From positions 1,328,501 to 1,392,500 of the forward strand of contig NZ_PSYR01000001.1 of assembly GCF_003333315.1 (NCBI RefSeq): 64,000 nucleotides of DNA, given 5' to 3'. The notes below the pieces were generated by a model. It worked only from the letters and a program-made list of their open reading frames with translations, was not told the origin of the DNA and did not search any database. The stretch is from Acidiferrobacter thiooxydans (GTDB taxonomy: Bacteria; Pseudomonadota; Gammaproteobacteria; Acidiferrobacterales; Acidiferrobacteraceae). This document shows, one piece after another, positions 7,277-16,869 of the stretch; the first letter of the stretch is position 1; each line of letters starts with the position of its first letter. The position numbers and the translations under genes were made by a program.

Positions 7277-8689
7277 TTAAGGTCTCGCCTCTCGAAAAGC
7301 AAGCGACTGCGCGACGGCCGCATGGAGGCGTGATACGCAACGCTCACGTCCGAGCAGGGCGCAGGTCACATCGATCGGCGGCGAGACCGAGCTGCCGGTC
7401 ACGGCGATACGCACCGGCTGGGCGAGTTTACCGAAAGTCAGCCCCTGATCGGTGGCCACGGCTTCGAGTGTCGCGTGCACGGCCTCGCGTGTCCAGGTGG
7501 ACTGCGTGGCCAACGCCTCGGCGAGCGCCGTGAGTGCCGCATGCGGGGCGTTAGCCAGGATGGCCTGATTTTTCGGGTCGTCGATCGTGACTTGCTCGTG
7601 ATAGAAAAAAAGTGCCTGCGCGGCCATCTCCACCAGTGTCTTGGCACGCTCCCTGAGGGCCAGGACGACGTCGGTGAGTGCCGGACCGGCGGCGGGATCG
7701 GCGCCGCGTTCGACGAGGAACGGCCGCAGGCGCTCGGCAATGTCAGCGGCTGGCAGGGTCTTTATGTAGTGCTGATTGAGCCACAGGAGCTTTTTGGGAT
7801 TGATGGCGGCCGCTGCGGCATGCACGTCCTTGATGTCAAAGAGCGCGATCATCTCCGCGCGCGTGAATATCTCCTGGTCGCCGTGGGCCCAGCCGAGGCG
7901 CACGAGATAGTTGATGAGGGCCTCTGGCAGGTATCCTTCGTCGCGATACTGCATGACGCTCACCGCCCCGTGGCGCTTGGAGAGCCGCGCGCCGTCTTCA
8001 CCGAGAATCATCGGGATGTGGGCGTAGGCCGGGGGCTTGGCGTCGAGCGCGCGCAGCATGTTGATCTGGCGCGGGGTGTTGTTCAGATGATCGTCGCCAC
8101 GGATCACGTGCGTGATGTCCATGTCCATGTCGTCTACGACTACCGTGAAGTTGTAGGTCGGCGTGCCATCGCTGCGGGCAATGATGAGGTCGTCGAGCTC
8201 GTCATTGCGAAACACCACCCGTCCCTTGACGGCATCGTCCACCACCACCTCGCCTGTGAGCGGGTTTTTGAAGCGCACCACGGCCTCCGGCGACGGCCCG
8301 TGGCCGAGCTCGCGACAGCGGCGGTCGTAGCGCGGCTTTTCCTTACGCGCCATCTGCGCGGCGCGCTGCTCCTCGAGCTCGGCCTTCGTGCATGTGCAGT
8401 AATAGGCGTGGCCGTGGGCGATGAGTTCCGACAGGACCTCGCGGTACCGATCGAAGCGCCGGGTTTGGTAGAATGGGCCCTCGTCATAGTCGAGGTTCAA
8501 AAACGCCATGCCTTCGAGGATCGCGGCCACCGACTCGGGTGTCGAGCGTTCGAGGTCGGTGTCCTCGATACGCAGGACGAAGCGCCCCTGATGCTTGCGG
8601 GCAAACAGCCAGGAATAGAGCGCGGTGCGCGCCCCGCCGATGTGCAGATAGCCCGTGGGGCTTGGAGCAAAGCGTGTGCGTATCGTCAT
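7277..8689 (-). CDS. gltX: Glutamyl-tRNA synthetase
   Basis: GltX charges tRNA-Glu with glutamate in the cytoplasm. The 470-residue protein has the usual bacterial length. The HIGH-type motif appears as [17 protein letters not shown] near residue 10, and the KMSKS-type motif as [10 protein letters not shown] near residue 235. A cysteine-containing zinc-like region ([12 protein letters not shown], with CRELGHG later) is around residues 98-125. The gene diverges from the AddB-like gene with only 11 bases between the start codons, so each promoter must lie within the other's coding start. tRNA-Ala follows it on the same strand and may be cotranscribed. Confidence 0.96.
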   Translation of the reverse strand: MTIRTRFAPSPTGYLHIGGARTALYSWLFARKHQGRFVLRIEDTDLERSTPESVAAILEGMAFLNLDYDEGPFYQTRRFDRYREVLSELIAHGHAYYCTCTKAELEEQRAAQMARKEKPRYDRRCRELGHGPSPEAVVRFKNPLTGEVVVDDAVKGRVVFRNDELDDLIIARSDGTPTYNFTVVVDDMDMDITHVIRGDDHLNNTPRQINMLRALDAKPPAYAHIPMILGEDGARLSKRHGAVSVMQYRDEGYLPEALINYLVRLGWAHGDQEIFTRAEMIALFDIKDVHAAAAAINPKKLLWLNQHYIKTLPAADIAERLRPFLVERGADPAAGPALTDVVLALRERAKTLVEMAAQALFFYHEQVTIDDPKNQAILANAPHAALTALAEALATQSTWTREAVHATLEAVATDQGLTFGKLAQPVRIAVTGSSVSPPIDVTCALLGRERCVSRLHAAVAQSLAFREARP

Positions 8690-8700
8690 AGTGGGGGGCT

Positions 8701-11310
8701 ATGGTACTGAAAACCGCGAATGAATTCACGGGCGGCGCGGATTCCGAACTCTACGCGGCGCTGGCCGCCGGCGCATGCGTCATCACCGCCAACAACCGCC
8801 TCGCGCACCACCTGCATCTCGGCTATGCGCGCCACCTGCGTGCCACCGGTCGCCGGGTGTGGGAGACGCCCGACATCCTCCCCTGGTCGGCCTTCGTACA
8901 ACGCTCGGCGGAGGCCGCGCGCGCCCATGCGGGAGGGCGCTCGCCGCTGACCGCCGCCCAGGAGCAGTGGTTGTGGTCGGAGCTTGTCACCGAATATGAC
9001 CCCGGTTTTCTCTGCCAGGATCGGGCATTTGCGGCGCAGGCCGCCGAGGCCTGGCAGCTGCTCGCCGATTATGCCTTGCCGCTGCCGGAAGCGGGGGGCG
9101 ATCGCGAGAGCGAGATATTCGTGGCGCTGGCGCGGGCCTTCATGCGGCGTCTTGCCGCCCTCGGCCGCGACGACGCCGCCCACGATCCCACGCGGGTCGC
9201 CGAGGCGATCGGCGCCGGGCGCATAGCGATCAGCGCCCAGGTCCTATGGGCGGGCTTTGAGCGCCTGACGCCGGCGCAAGAGGCGGTGAAGAGGGCGTGC
9301 GCGGCGCGCGGCGCGCACGTCTCGGTCCTGCCGCTGCCAAACTGGGGCGGGGAGGGCGACGCGCGCATCTTTGCGACCGCGACCGAGGAATTGACCGCGG
9401 CGCTCTTGTGGGCGCGGGAGCGCATCGCCCGTGAGGGCCATGGGCGCTATGCGCTGGTGGTGGCGGATCTTGCCGCCGAGCGTAGACGCGTTGTGCGGCT
9501 GGCCCATGAGATTCTGGCATCCCACCCGGGGGCCGAGACCGTACCCTACGAGATATCGCTTGGCACGGCGCTCGGCGAGGCGCCGGTGGTGGCGGCCGCG
9601 TTGCGTGTCTGGCAATTGGCGGGCGGGATGTTGGCCGCCGGGGAGGCCGCCGCACTCATCCAGTCGCCGTTCCTTCATGAGGCCAAGGCCGAGCGTTCGG
9701 CGCGCGCACGGTGCGCCTATGAGATGTTGATGGGCACGTCCGAGGTCGATGTGACGGCGCTGGCGCGTGCCCTGCGCGGTGGCGCGCCTAGCGCGCACGC
9801 CGGCTTTGCGCGTCTTGCGGGCATCGTCCGCCGCTGGCCGCGGCGGGCGTCGGCGAGCGCCTGGGCGGGACTGCTCATGGGGGCGCTCAGCGCCGTCGGC
9901 TGGCCGGGCGCGGCCGCGCGCGAAGACTATCAGGCGATCGCCGCGGTGCATGACGTCCTGGAGTCATTTGCCACCCTGGAGGCGGTGGCCGGGGGGATGT
10001 CCTACGCGAGGGCGCTCGGGTTTGTGCAAGGCGCGCTCGGTGACCGAGTCTTTCAGCCGCGCGGGGGTGATGCCCCGTTGCAGATCCTGGGACCGCTCGA
10101 GGCGATAGGCCTCACGTTCGACGGTCTCTGGGTGATGAATCTGCATGACCGGGCGTGGCCTGCCGTGCGTCCCCCCCATCCGCTGCTGCCGCTGGCCTTT
10201 CAGCGCGCCCATCGCCTCCCGCATGCCTTCGTCGAGGACGATATTCGCTTTGCCGGGCGCGTGCTCGAGGATCTCGTGGGCGCCGCGCCCGAGACCATAC
10301 TGAGTTCCGCCCGGCACGACGCCTCCGGTGCGCTGCGCCCGAGCCGGGCGTTGATCGCGCGCGGTGCGGTGGATGGGCAAGCACCGGCGTTTGTGAGCCG
10401 CTTTGGGCAGGCGTTTGCCGCGCGCGCGGCGCTCGAGGACTATCCCGTGCGCGCCGCACCCTTGGACGATGCGCGCACCGGACCGTTCGCGGCCGGACTG
10501 CTCGCCGCCCAGGCCGCGTGCCCGTTTCGGGCCATGGCCCAGTACCGTCTGCGTGCGGACGCTCTCGATGCCCCGGGATACGGACTGACGCCGGCTGTGC
10601 GCGGCGCGGTGGCGCACAAGGTCATGGAGATCTGGTTTGGCGAGTTGCCGGAGCCGCGGGCGTGGCTTGCCCTGGACACGGATGCGCGCGCGCGCCGTAT
10701 CGCCGAGACCGTGGCCGCCGCGCAGGCCACGGCCGCCGACGACTATGCGCGCTTCCCGGCGGCGTTCGTGGTCCTCGAGGCGCGCCGCATGGAGCGCTTG
10801 CTGGCGCAATTCCTCGAGCGCGAGGAGGCGCGGCCGGCGTTTCGGGTGGTGGAGCGCGAGAAGGAGGTGGCGCTGCGCTGCGGGCCGCTTGCGATGCGCG
10901 GCCGCATCGACCGTGTGGATGTGGTCGACGGGCGTACGGTGCTCATCGACTACAAGACCGGCCGGATGCCGGCCGTGGATTGGATGACCGACCGCCCCGA
11001 ATACCCGCAGCTTTTGTTTTATGCCGTGGCCGAAGGTCCGCAGGTGGCGGGTATCGCGTACGCGGGATTGTCGGCGCGCGACGGCGGCTACAAGGCCTGG
11101 ACGCGTGATGACGCGCTCCTGCCGGAGGCCACGGTGGTGGCCGATTGGGGGCAGGTGACCGGGGCGTGGCCGGCGCTCCTGGCGCGCCTGGCGGGGGATT
11201 TCGCGGCCGGCGGCGGGGCCGTGGATCCCTTGAACGGGGCCTGTGAATATTGCGGGCGCGAGGGTTTCTGTCGGATTGACGAGGGCGGCGGGGGTGGTGA
11301 TGACGAGTGA
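8701..11310 (+). CDS. AddB-like PD-(D/E)XK nuclease, probable DNA repair protein
   Basis: Partner of the adjacent UvrD-type helicase in an AddAB/RecBCD-like double-strand-break resection complex. The first about 600 residues are an inactivated helicase-like scaffold (VITANNRLAHHLHLGYA at the start; DGLWVMNLHDRAWP in the middle). The C-terminal nuclease has the conserved IDYKTGRMP motif near residue 755. Cysteines in AQAACPFRAMAQYRL and in CEYCGREGFCRID (C-x2-C-x5-C) match the four-cysteine iron-sulphur staple of AddB-type nucleases. Length (869 residues) suits the family of 'probable DNA repair proteins' in gammaproteobacteria. Its stop overlaps the helicase start by 11 bases. Confidence 0.85.
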   Translation: MVLKTANEFTGGADSELYAALAAGACVITANNRLAHHLHLGYARHLRATGRRVWETPDILPWSAFVQRSAEAARAHAGGRSPLTAAQEQWLWSELVTEYDPGFLCQDRAFAAQAAEAWQLLADYALPLPEAGGDRESEIFVALARAFMRRLAALGRDDAAHDPTRVAEAIGAGRIAISAQVLWAGFERLTPAQEAVKRACAARGAHVSVLPLPNWGGEGDARIFATATEELTAALLWARERIAREGHGRYALVVADLAAERRRVVRLAHEILASHPGAETVPYEISLGTALGEAPVVAAALRVWQLAGGMLAAGEAAALIQSPFLHEAKAERSARARCAYEMLMGTSEVDVTALARALRGGAPSAHAGFARLAGIVRRWPRRASASAWAGLLMGALSAVGWPGAAAREDYQAIAAVHDVLESFATLEAVAGGMSYARALGFVQGALGDRVFQPRGGDAPLQILGPLEAIGLTFDGLWVMNLHDRAWPAVRPPHPLLPLAFQRAHRLPHAFVEDDIRFAGRVLEDLVGAAPETILSSARHDASGALRPSRALIARGAVDGQAPAFVSRFGQAFAARAALEDYPVRAAPLDDARTGPFAAGLLAAQAACPFRAMAQYRLRADALDAPGYGLTPAVRGAVAHKVMEIWFGELPEPRAWLALDTDARARRIAETVAAAQATAADDYARFPAAFVVLEARRMERLLAQFLEREEARPAFRVVEREKEVALRCGPLAMRGRIDRVDVVDGRTVLIDYKTGRMPAVDWMTDRPEYPQLLFYAVAEGPQVAGIAYAGLSARDGGYKAWTRDDALLPEATVVADWGQVTGAWPALLARLAGDFAAGGGAVDPLNGACEYCGREGFCRIDEGGGGGDDE

Positions 11311-14300
11311 TGCCGAGGCCCGGCGTGCGGCCATCGACCCGACCCGCTCGCTCGTGGTTCAGGCCCCCGCCGGATCCGGCAAGACCGCGCTTTTGATTCA
11401 GCGCTATCTGGCGCTGCTCGCGCGTGTCGAGACCCCCGAGGAGATACTCGCGCTCACCTTTACGCGCAAGGCCGCCGAGGAGATGCGGTCGCGGGTGCTG
11501 GCGGCCTTGACGGCGGACTTCACGGCCCCCGGGGACAGTGACTACGAACGCGAGCTCGCGGCCCTCGCGCAGGCCGCCGCGCGCCACGGCGAGCGGCGCG
11601 ATTGGTTTCTCGCCGATTGCCCGGGACGGCTGCGCATTCAGACCTTCGATGCGTTCTGTGCGCAGATCGTCAACCAGTGGCCGGCGGCGGCCGGTGTCGG
11701 CGTGGCCCTGGAGGTGGCGCAAGACCCTGCGGCCCTCTATGCCGAGGCCGCGCTCGCGACGTTCGCAGACCTGGGGGCCGATGACGCCGTGGGCTTGGCG
11801 CTCGCGACGCTGCTGCCGGCCCTTGCCAACGATGTCGATCGTTTCGTGGCCCTGGTCGGGGAACTCTTGGGGCGCCGCGAACAATGGCTGCCGGTGGTGC
11901 TCGAGACCGGGTCGGCCGCCCCCGAACAGGCGCGCGCGCGTCTCGAGGGGGTGTTTCTGCGTCTCGCCCATGAGGCCATGGCGCGCGCCCGCGCCCTGTT
12001 TCCGGAGGAGGCGTTGGGACCGGCCTGCGCGTATCTCGCAACCCTCACCGGTGATCCGGACTGGCAGCCGGCGAATCTGGGCGCCGACGGGGTGGAGGCC
12101 TTGCGACTCTGGCAGCGCCTCGCCGGGTATTTCCTGACCGGTGGCGGGGGGCTGCGTAAGCAGCTCAAGGATTGGCCGAAGGATCTCGGGCCGACGCGGG
12201 CGTACATGGCGCAATTCCGCGATCCCGAGGGGCTTGCAAGCGCGCTCAATGCGCTTGTCGCCTGGGGGCCGTGCATCTACGGCGATGACCAATGGCAACG
12301 GCTGTCGGCCTTGCTGCGCATCCTGCCGGCGGCCTCGGCGCAGCTCCAGATGGTGTTTGCCCGCCACGGCGCGTGGGACTTCACCGAGGCCGCGCTACGC
12401 GCCCTGCAGGCCCTGGGTGCGGAGGGGGAGCCGACCGCCGGGGCGCTGCGGCTCGACCGGCGCCTGCAGCATATCCTCGTCGATGAGTTTCAGGACACCT
12501 CGGTCCTGCAATACCGGCTGCTCGAACGCCTGACGAGCGAGTGGGTGCCGGGGGAGCCGCGCAGCCTGTTTGTGGTCGGCGACCCCATGCAATCGATCTA
12601 TGGATTCCGCAAGGCCGAGGTCGGGTTGTTCTTCAAGCTCAGAAATGAAGGGCTCGGGTCGTGGCCGTTGGAATCGGTGACCCTGAGCGCCAATTTCCGC
12701 TCGCGCGGCGGTCTTGTCGCGTGGGTCAACGAGGCCTTCGCGCGCCTTTTGCCAAAGCGCTTCGTGAGTGACGAGGGGGCGGTGCCGCACGCGCCCGCGA
12801 CCGCTGTGCGCGGCGCCGGCGGCGCGGTGCGCGTCCATGGGCTCGTGGATGCCGACATGGCCGCTGAGGCCGACTATGTGGCGCGGCTGGTGGGCGATAT
12901 CCGCGCGCAGCGCCCGGAGGTTGAGATCGGCATTCTGGTGCGCTCGCGATCGCATGGGCATGCCATCGCGGCGGCGCTCAGCGCCGCCGGGCTACGCTTT
13001 GCCGGCGAGGAGCTCTACGCCCTGGGGACGCGCCCCGTGATCCGCGACCTGCTAGCGCTCACCGAGACGTTGCTGTTTCCGGCGGCGCGCCTGAGCGCCT
13101 TGAGCGGTCTTCGGGCCCCCTGGTGCGGGCTCGATCTCGCCGATCTGGTGGCGCTCTGCGAGGGTGACCCGCGAGCGCTCGTCGACATCCTCGCAGACGA
13201 GGGGCGCGTGGCGCGCTTGAGCGCTGACGGGCGCGCGCGCGTGGCGCGGATGCGCGAGGCGTTGTGCGCGGCCCAAAGACAGCGCGGGCGCGTGCCGTTA
13301 TCGCGCTGCATGGAGGAGACCTGGCTTGCGCTCGGCGGACCCGCGGCCCTGACTACGCAGGCGGCGCTCGACGAGGCCTTAGTGTTTTTCGAGGCCTTGT
13401 CGGAACGCGAAGTGGCGGGCGAGGTAGACCTCTGGCAGCTGCGCGCGCACCTGCAAAAACTCTACGCACCCGCCGATCCACAGGCCTCGGGCCTGCATAT
13501 CCTGACCATCCATAAGGCCAAGGGCCTGGAATACGATGTCGTCATCTGTCCGGGGCTCGGGCGTCGGACGCGCGGCGACGGACGTCCGCTGTTGCTCGTG
13601 CAGGAGACCGAGGGCCCACGCGGCACGGACCTGCTGCTCGCGCCGCTCAAGGCCCATGATGAGGACAAGGACTCGCTCTACGATGCCCTGTGGGCCTTTG
13701 CGGCGCGTCGTCGCGAGCATGAGGTCCGCCGGCTGCTTTATGTAGCGTGCACGCGTGCCCGCGAGGATCTGCATCTCATCGGTCATGCCCAAGGCAAGGA
13801 CGATGGTTCGGTGCAGGCGGCAGGCCTTTGGACGGTGTTGTGGCCCGTCATAGGGGAGACCTTCCGGCAGTCATGTGTGGCGTGCGGGTCCGGTGCCGAG
13901 GCGGTTGCGCTCCCGCCCACCGGTCTGCGCCGGGTCGCGCGCAGGGCGTTGACTTGGGTGTCGCCGGGGCCCTCGTCGGTCATGCGCGAGGAACAAGCGG
14001 CGAACGTCGACGCGCCGGTGGCCTTCGATTGGGCGGGCAGCCGTATCCGGCGCATCGGTATCGTCGTGCATGCCCTGTTGGCGGAGTTGGCCGAGGCCGG
14101 CCTGCCGGAGGGCGGGGGGCTCCCTGATGCCCTGGTGACGCGCGCGCAGGGCCTCCTGTATGGTCAGGGATTTGCGGCACAGGACTTGCCATCGGCGCAC
14201 GCCACGGTGATGGAGGCCCTGACATCCACGTTACAGGATGCCGACGGGCGCTGGATCCTGGCGCCGCACGCACAGGCGCGCAACGAATACGCCCTGAGCA

Positions 14301-14584
14301 CGTTCGACGGCGGGGCCGTGGTCACCGCGCGCGTCGATCGCACGTTCATCGATGGCGAGGGCGTCCGCTGGATCATCGATTACAAGACCGGCCGCCACGA
14401 GGGGGCGGACCGCGAGGGGTTTCTCGAGCGCGAGCGCGAGCGCTATAGCGGACAGCTGGCGCGTTATGCGCGTCTCTTTCAGGATCTCGATGGGCGGCCC
14501 GTGGAACTCGGGCTGTATTTCCCGTTGCTGGCGGCCTTCCGCCATTGGCGCTACGAGCCCGGCGACGAACGGCGCGACGGGTGA
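11300..14584 (+). CDS. UvrD/AddA-like helicase-nuclease
   Basis: ATP-driven helicase of the AddAB-like end-resection machine. The start is ATG 11300, chosen because Walker A (APAGSGKTALLIQRYL) follows about 25 residues later and the frame overlaps the nuclease gene end. Helicase motifs in order: LTFTRKAAEEM; ILVDEFQDTS (motif II, about residue 395); VGDPMQSIYGFRKAE (motif III); LTIHKAKGLEYDVVI (motif V); VRRLLYVACTRAREDLHL (motif VI). The C-terminal PD-(D/E)XK nuclease has IIDYKTGRHEG near residue 1030, so both partners keep nuclease motifs. About 1094 residues, as expected for AddA. Confidence 0.9.
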   Translation: MTSDAEARRAAIDPTRSLVVQAPAGSGKTALLIQRYLALLARVETPEEILALTFTRKAAEEMRSRVLAALTADFTAPGDSDYERELAALAQAAARHGERRDWFLADCPGRLRIQTFDAFCAQIVNQWPAAAGVGVALEVAQDPAALYAEAALATFADLGADDAVGLALATLLPALANDVDRFVALVGELLGRREQWLPVVLETGSAAPEQARARLEGVFLRLAHEAMARARALFPEEALGPACAYLATLTGDPDWQPANLGADGVEALRLWQRLAGYFLTGGGGLRKQLKDWPKDLGPTRAYMAQFRDPEGLASALNALVAWGPCIYGDDQWQRLSALLRILPAASAQLQMVFARHGAWDFTEAALRALQALGAEGEPTAGALRLDRRLQHILVDEFQDTSVLQYRLLERLTSEWVPGEPRSLFVVGDPMQSIYGFRKAEVGLFFKLRNEGLGSWPLESVTLSANFRSRGGLVAWVNEAFARLLPKRFVSDEGAVPHAPATAVRGAGGAVRVHGLVDADMAAEADYVARLVGDIRAQRPEVEIGILVRSRSHGHAIAAALSAAGLRFAGEELYALGTRPVIRDLLALTETLLFPAARLSALSGLRAPWCGLDLADLVALCEGDPRALVDILADEGRVARLSADGRARVARMREALCAAQRQRGRVPLSRCMEETWLALGGPAALTTQAALDEALVFFEALSEREVAGEVDLWQLRAHLQKLYAPADPQASGLHILTIHKAKGLEYDVVICPGLGRRTRGDGRPLLLVQETEGPRGTDLLLAPLKAHDEDKDSLYDALWAFAARRREHEVRRLLYVACTRAREDLHLIGHAQGKDDGSVQAAGLWTVLWPVIGETFRQSCVACGSGAEAVALPPTGLRRVARRALTWVSPGPSSVMREEQAANVDAPVAFDWAGSRIRRIGIVVHALLAELAEAGLPEGGGLPDALVTRAQGLLYGQGFAAQDLPSAHATVMEALTSTLQDADGRWILAPHAQARNEYALSTFDGGAVVTARVDRTFIDGEGVRWIIDYKTGRHEGADREGFLERERERYSGQLARYARLFQDLDGRPVELGLYFPLLAAFRHWRYEPGDERRDG

Positions 14585-14705
14585 TTGATTCGGCGTTTTC
14601 GCAACCTATGTCTTGATAGCCATATCCCGGATTCTATGATCGATTTTGGTGTGGCGTTCGTGTATAAATATTGAGGATATGCGTGGTTGATCGTGGAGGA
14701 TTGTC

Positions 14706-14984
14706 ATGCCTATTGGAATGCAGCGGGCCGTACCTCGACTTCCCGTATCCGGGCTGCGCGACTACATCTTGGAGTTCGCCTCTGCTCGTGGCGTCGTCTA
14801 CGTCGAAACACCGGCTGACAAGCTGGCCGACACGATCACGCGGCTCTCCGACGACGAGATCCACCTGGACGAGATCGAGCGCTTGCTGATTGCCCTGGAG
14901 CGTGCCGGCGTTGTTGCGAGCAACAGCGTGGTGCCGCTGCACATCAATTACCTGCGCGAGGAGCTGAATGTTCGATCCGTTTAA
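14706..14984 (+). CDS. Small antitoxin-like protein preceding a Fic relic
   Basis: A 92-residue protein with no family I can name. A GGAGG ribosome binding site precedes the ATG. The middle is rich in acidic helices (LADTITRLSDDEIHLDEIERLLIALE in two segments), and the C-terminus reads INYLREELNVRSV. Its last 17 bases overlap the start of a Fic-family frame, the arrangement of an antitoxin-Fic toxin operon. It does not show the VbhA-type inhibitory S-x-x-x-E-G/N motif clearly. A regulatory partner of Fic is a positional inference. Confidence 0.5.
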   Translation: MPIGMQRAVPRLPVSGLRDYILEFASARGVVYVETPADKLADTITRLSDDEIHLDEIERLLIALERAGVVASNSVVPLHINYLREELNVRSV

Positions 14985-15320
14985 AGATTTCGCGACGGCA
15001 GGCTATCTCCGGAATCGCTTTCAGGAAAAGGATTTCCGGATCATAACGCATATCGAGCACGAGGTCTTTGTCCGCAACGCGCCCGTGGCGCAGTAACAGC
15101 GCGCCGGCAAAACCGAGGTCTCGTACTTGGATGTCCTGACCGTTCATCGCACCTTTTCTCGGAGTTCTACCCTTGGGCGGGGCAAGATCGCGCCGCCACG
15201 ATGCCTGAGAGCGCGGTGAAGAAAGGAACGGTCCTGTTCGCGCATCCGCTCTCGGCAAGGCTCGCAGTAGAGCAAGGCCTGCGTCTTGGCCAAGACCGGA
15301 TTGTGGGCTGGGCATGTAAA
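14968..15320 (+). pseudogene. Fic/DOC-family protein, broken by a stop and a frameshift
   Basis: Starting at ATG 14968 the frame reads KDFATAGYLRNRF, then hits TAA at 15094-15096. It continues in the same frame as TEVSYLDVLTVHRTF. A one-base shift near 15155 is needed to read SEFYPWAGQDRAATMPESAV and KGTVLFAHPLSARLAVEQGL. The YLDVLTVHRTFF-x-FYPWAGQDR pattern is typical of the N-terminal part of Fic domains, which AMPylate protein targets. The catalytic HPFxxGNGR motif is absent because the frame runs into the ISL3 transposase region. Two lesions plus truncation make it clearly dead. Confidence 0.65.
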
Positions 15321-15331
15321 GCAGACACGGC

Positions 15332-16722
15332 ATGCCCGCGAATATCCTGAACCTGGCGGCCTACAGCGTCATCGATATCGCTGAGGACGAGGACGACTAT
15401 CACATAGACGCCGAGGCGAAGAAGCCGCCCGCGTGCTGCCCTCACTGCCAATCCGACAACCTGATTGGATTCGGGCGCCGGGAACAGATGATTCGCGACA
15501 TGCCGATGCACGGCCGCCGTGTCGGCCTCTACATAGACACTCGCCGCTACCGCTGCCGAGCCTGCGACAAGACGTTCTACGAGCCGCTGCCGGAGATCAA
15601 CGAGAAGCGGCTGATGACGCAGCGCCTAGTCGATTGGATCGGCAAGCGGGCCGTCAAGCACACCTTCGCCAGCATCGCGGAGGAAGTTGGAATCGACGAG
15701 AAAACCGTTCGGCTGGTCTTCGGGGACTATGTTAATGCTCTTGAGGCGACCATCCGCTTCGAGACGCCGAAATGGATGGGCATTGACGAAATCCACCTCA
15801 TCAAGCCCCGAAGCGTCATCGCCAATATCCAGAACAACACCATCGTCGAGCGGCTGCAAAACCGGAACAAGGATACCGTGGTGCGCTACCTGTCGCGCCT
15901 GGAAGGCCGGGAACATATCCAGTACGTTGCCATGGGCATGTGGGCACCGTACCGGGATGCGTGCGCGGCGGTCATTCCGGGCGCCCAGATCATCGTGGAC
16001 AAGTTCCACGTCGTCCGGATGGCGAACGACGCTGTGGAGCGCGTGAGGAAGGGCGTGCGCGAGCGTCTGACGCTCAAACAAAAGCACGGTCTCATGCATG
16101 ACCGTTTCGTGCTCCCAAAGCGCGAGCACGCTCTCGACGACCGGGAGCGCTTATTGCTCTCTAGATGGACGCGCAACTACGACGAACTGGGACTGGCCTA
16201 CCATCTCAAGGAAGAGTTTTTCGGCATCTACGACGCGAAATCACTGACGAGGCACAGGGGCGCTACATCGAGTGGAAGCGGCGCATCATGCCGGAGGTCG
16301 CACCGGCCTTCGCCGACCTGGTGCGGGCCTGGGAGGACTGGACACCGTGGATTCTCGGCTACTTCGACCATCCAGTGATCGATGCCTACACCGAATCCCT
16401 GAACAGTCTCATGCGCGTCATGAATCGGCTCGGCCGCGGCTACAGCTTTGAGGCGCTGCGGGCCAAGATTCTCTTTGCTGAGGGCGTCCACAAGCGCAAG
16501 AACAGCCGACCGAAATTCGAGCGGAAAGAGCATCGGGCAGCGCCCAACATGAAAGGATTCGAGATGGGCCGCGAGATTCCGGCGGGCGCCCGGGGCTTCA
16601 TGAGTGGTAACGAACTGCCTTCCGCTCAGAAACGCTATCCGGAGCCATCAACGCAGCCGGAGAAGAACGACGGGGCCGACATCTCAACACTCGTCCGACT
16701 CATCGAGTCCGGAGAGCTTTGA
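15332..16722 (+). pseudogene. ISL3-family transposase with a frameshift
   Basis: The N-terminal zinc ribbon is seen in CCPHCQSDNLIGFGRR and the second pair in YRCRACDKTFYEPLP. The DDE core includes WMGIDEIHLIKPR, the second aspartate in IIVDKFHVVRMANDAVE, and TESLNSLMRVMNRLGRGYSFEALRAK at the end, which is diagnostic of ISL3. The frame breaks near 16240 (GIYDAK then ITDEAQGRY is one base out), so the second half (to 16722) is in another frame. Without the slip it would be about 460 residues, normal for ISL3 transposases. The right end probably carries the imperfect repeat near ATGGATTCCGTGATGCCCC at 16738; I cannot define a matching left end. Confidence 0.85.
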
Positions 16723-16755
16723 CCCCATTTCAATCATGGATTCCGTGATGCCCCC

Positions 16756-16786
16756 AAAAAAAGCCCCCTTCCGTGGGGAAGGGGGC
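16756..16786 (-). terminator. Rho-independent terminator for the ArnT-like gene
   Basis: GCCCCCTTCC (16763-16772) pairs perfectly with GGAAGGGGGC (16777-16786) over a 4-base loop. Read leftwards, the stem is followed by seven T (A run at 16756-16762). It lies about 85 bases downstream of the minus-strand stop at 16870. Confidence 0.85.
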
Positions 16787-16869
16787 CCCACCATCGTCCT
16801 TGATGGGTATCGACGCATCCTTGCGACGGGTTCTACTGTACCTCGCCGCGCGCGGCCGCGCCCTCCGAC

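Noticed and set aside
7475-8710. Long open frame opposite gltX
   Set aside because: It is the antisense of a clear aminoacyl-tRNA synthetase; codon bias in GC-rich DNA opens such frames.
9964-12367. Long minus-strand frames opposite the AddB/AddA-like genes
   Set aside because: Low-complexity Arg/Pro/His sequences with no motifs, antisense to two well-supported genes.
15296-15331. Left terminal repeat of the ISL3 element
   Set aside because: I could not find a sequence here matching the probable right end (ATGGATTCCGTGATGCCCC complement), so no left boundary is claimed.
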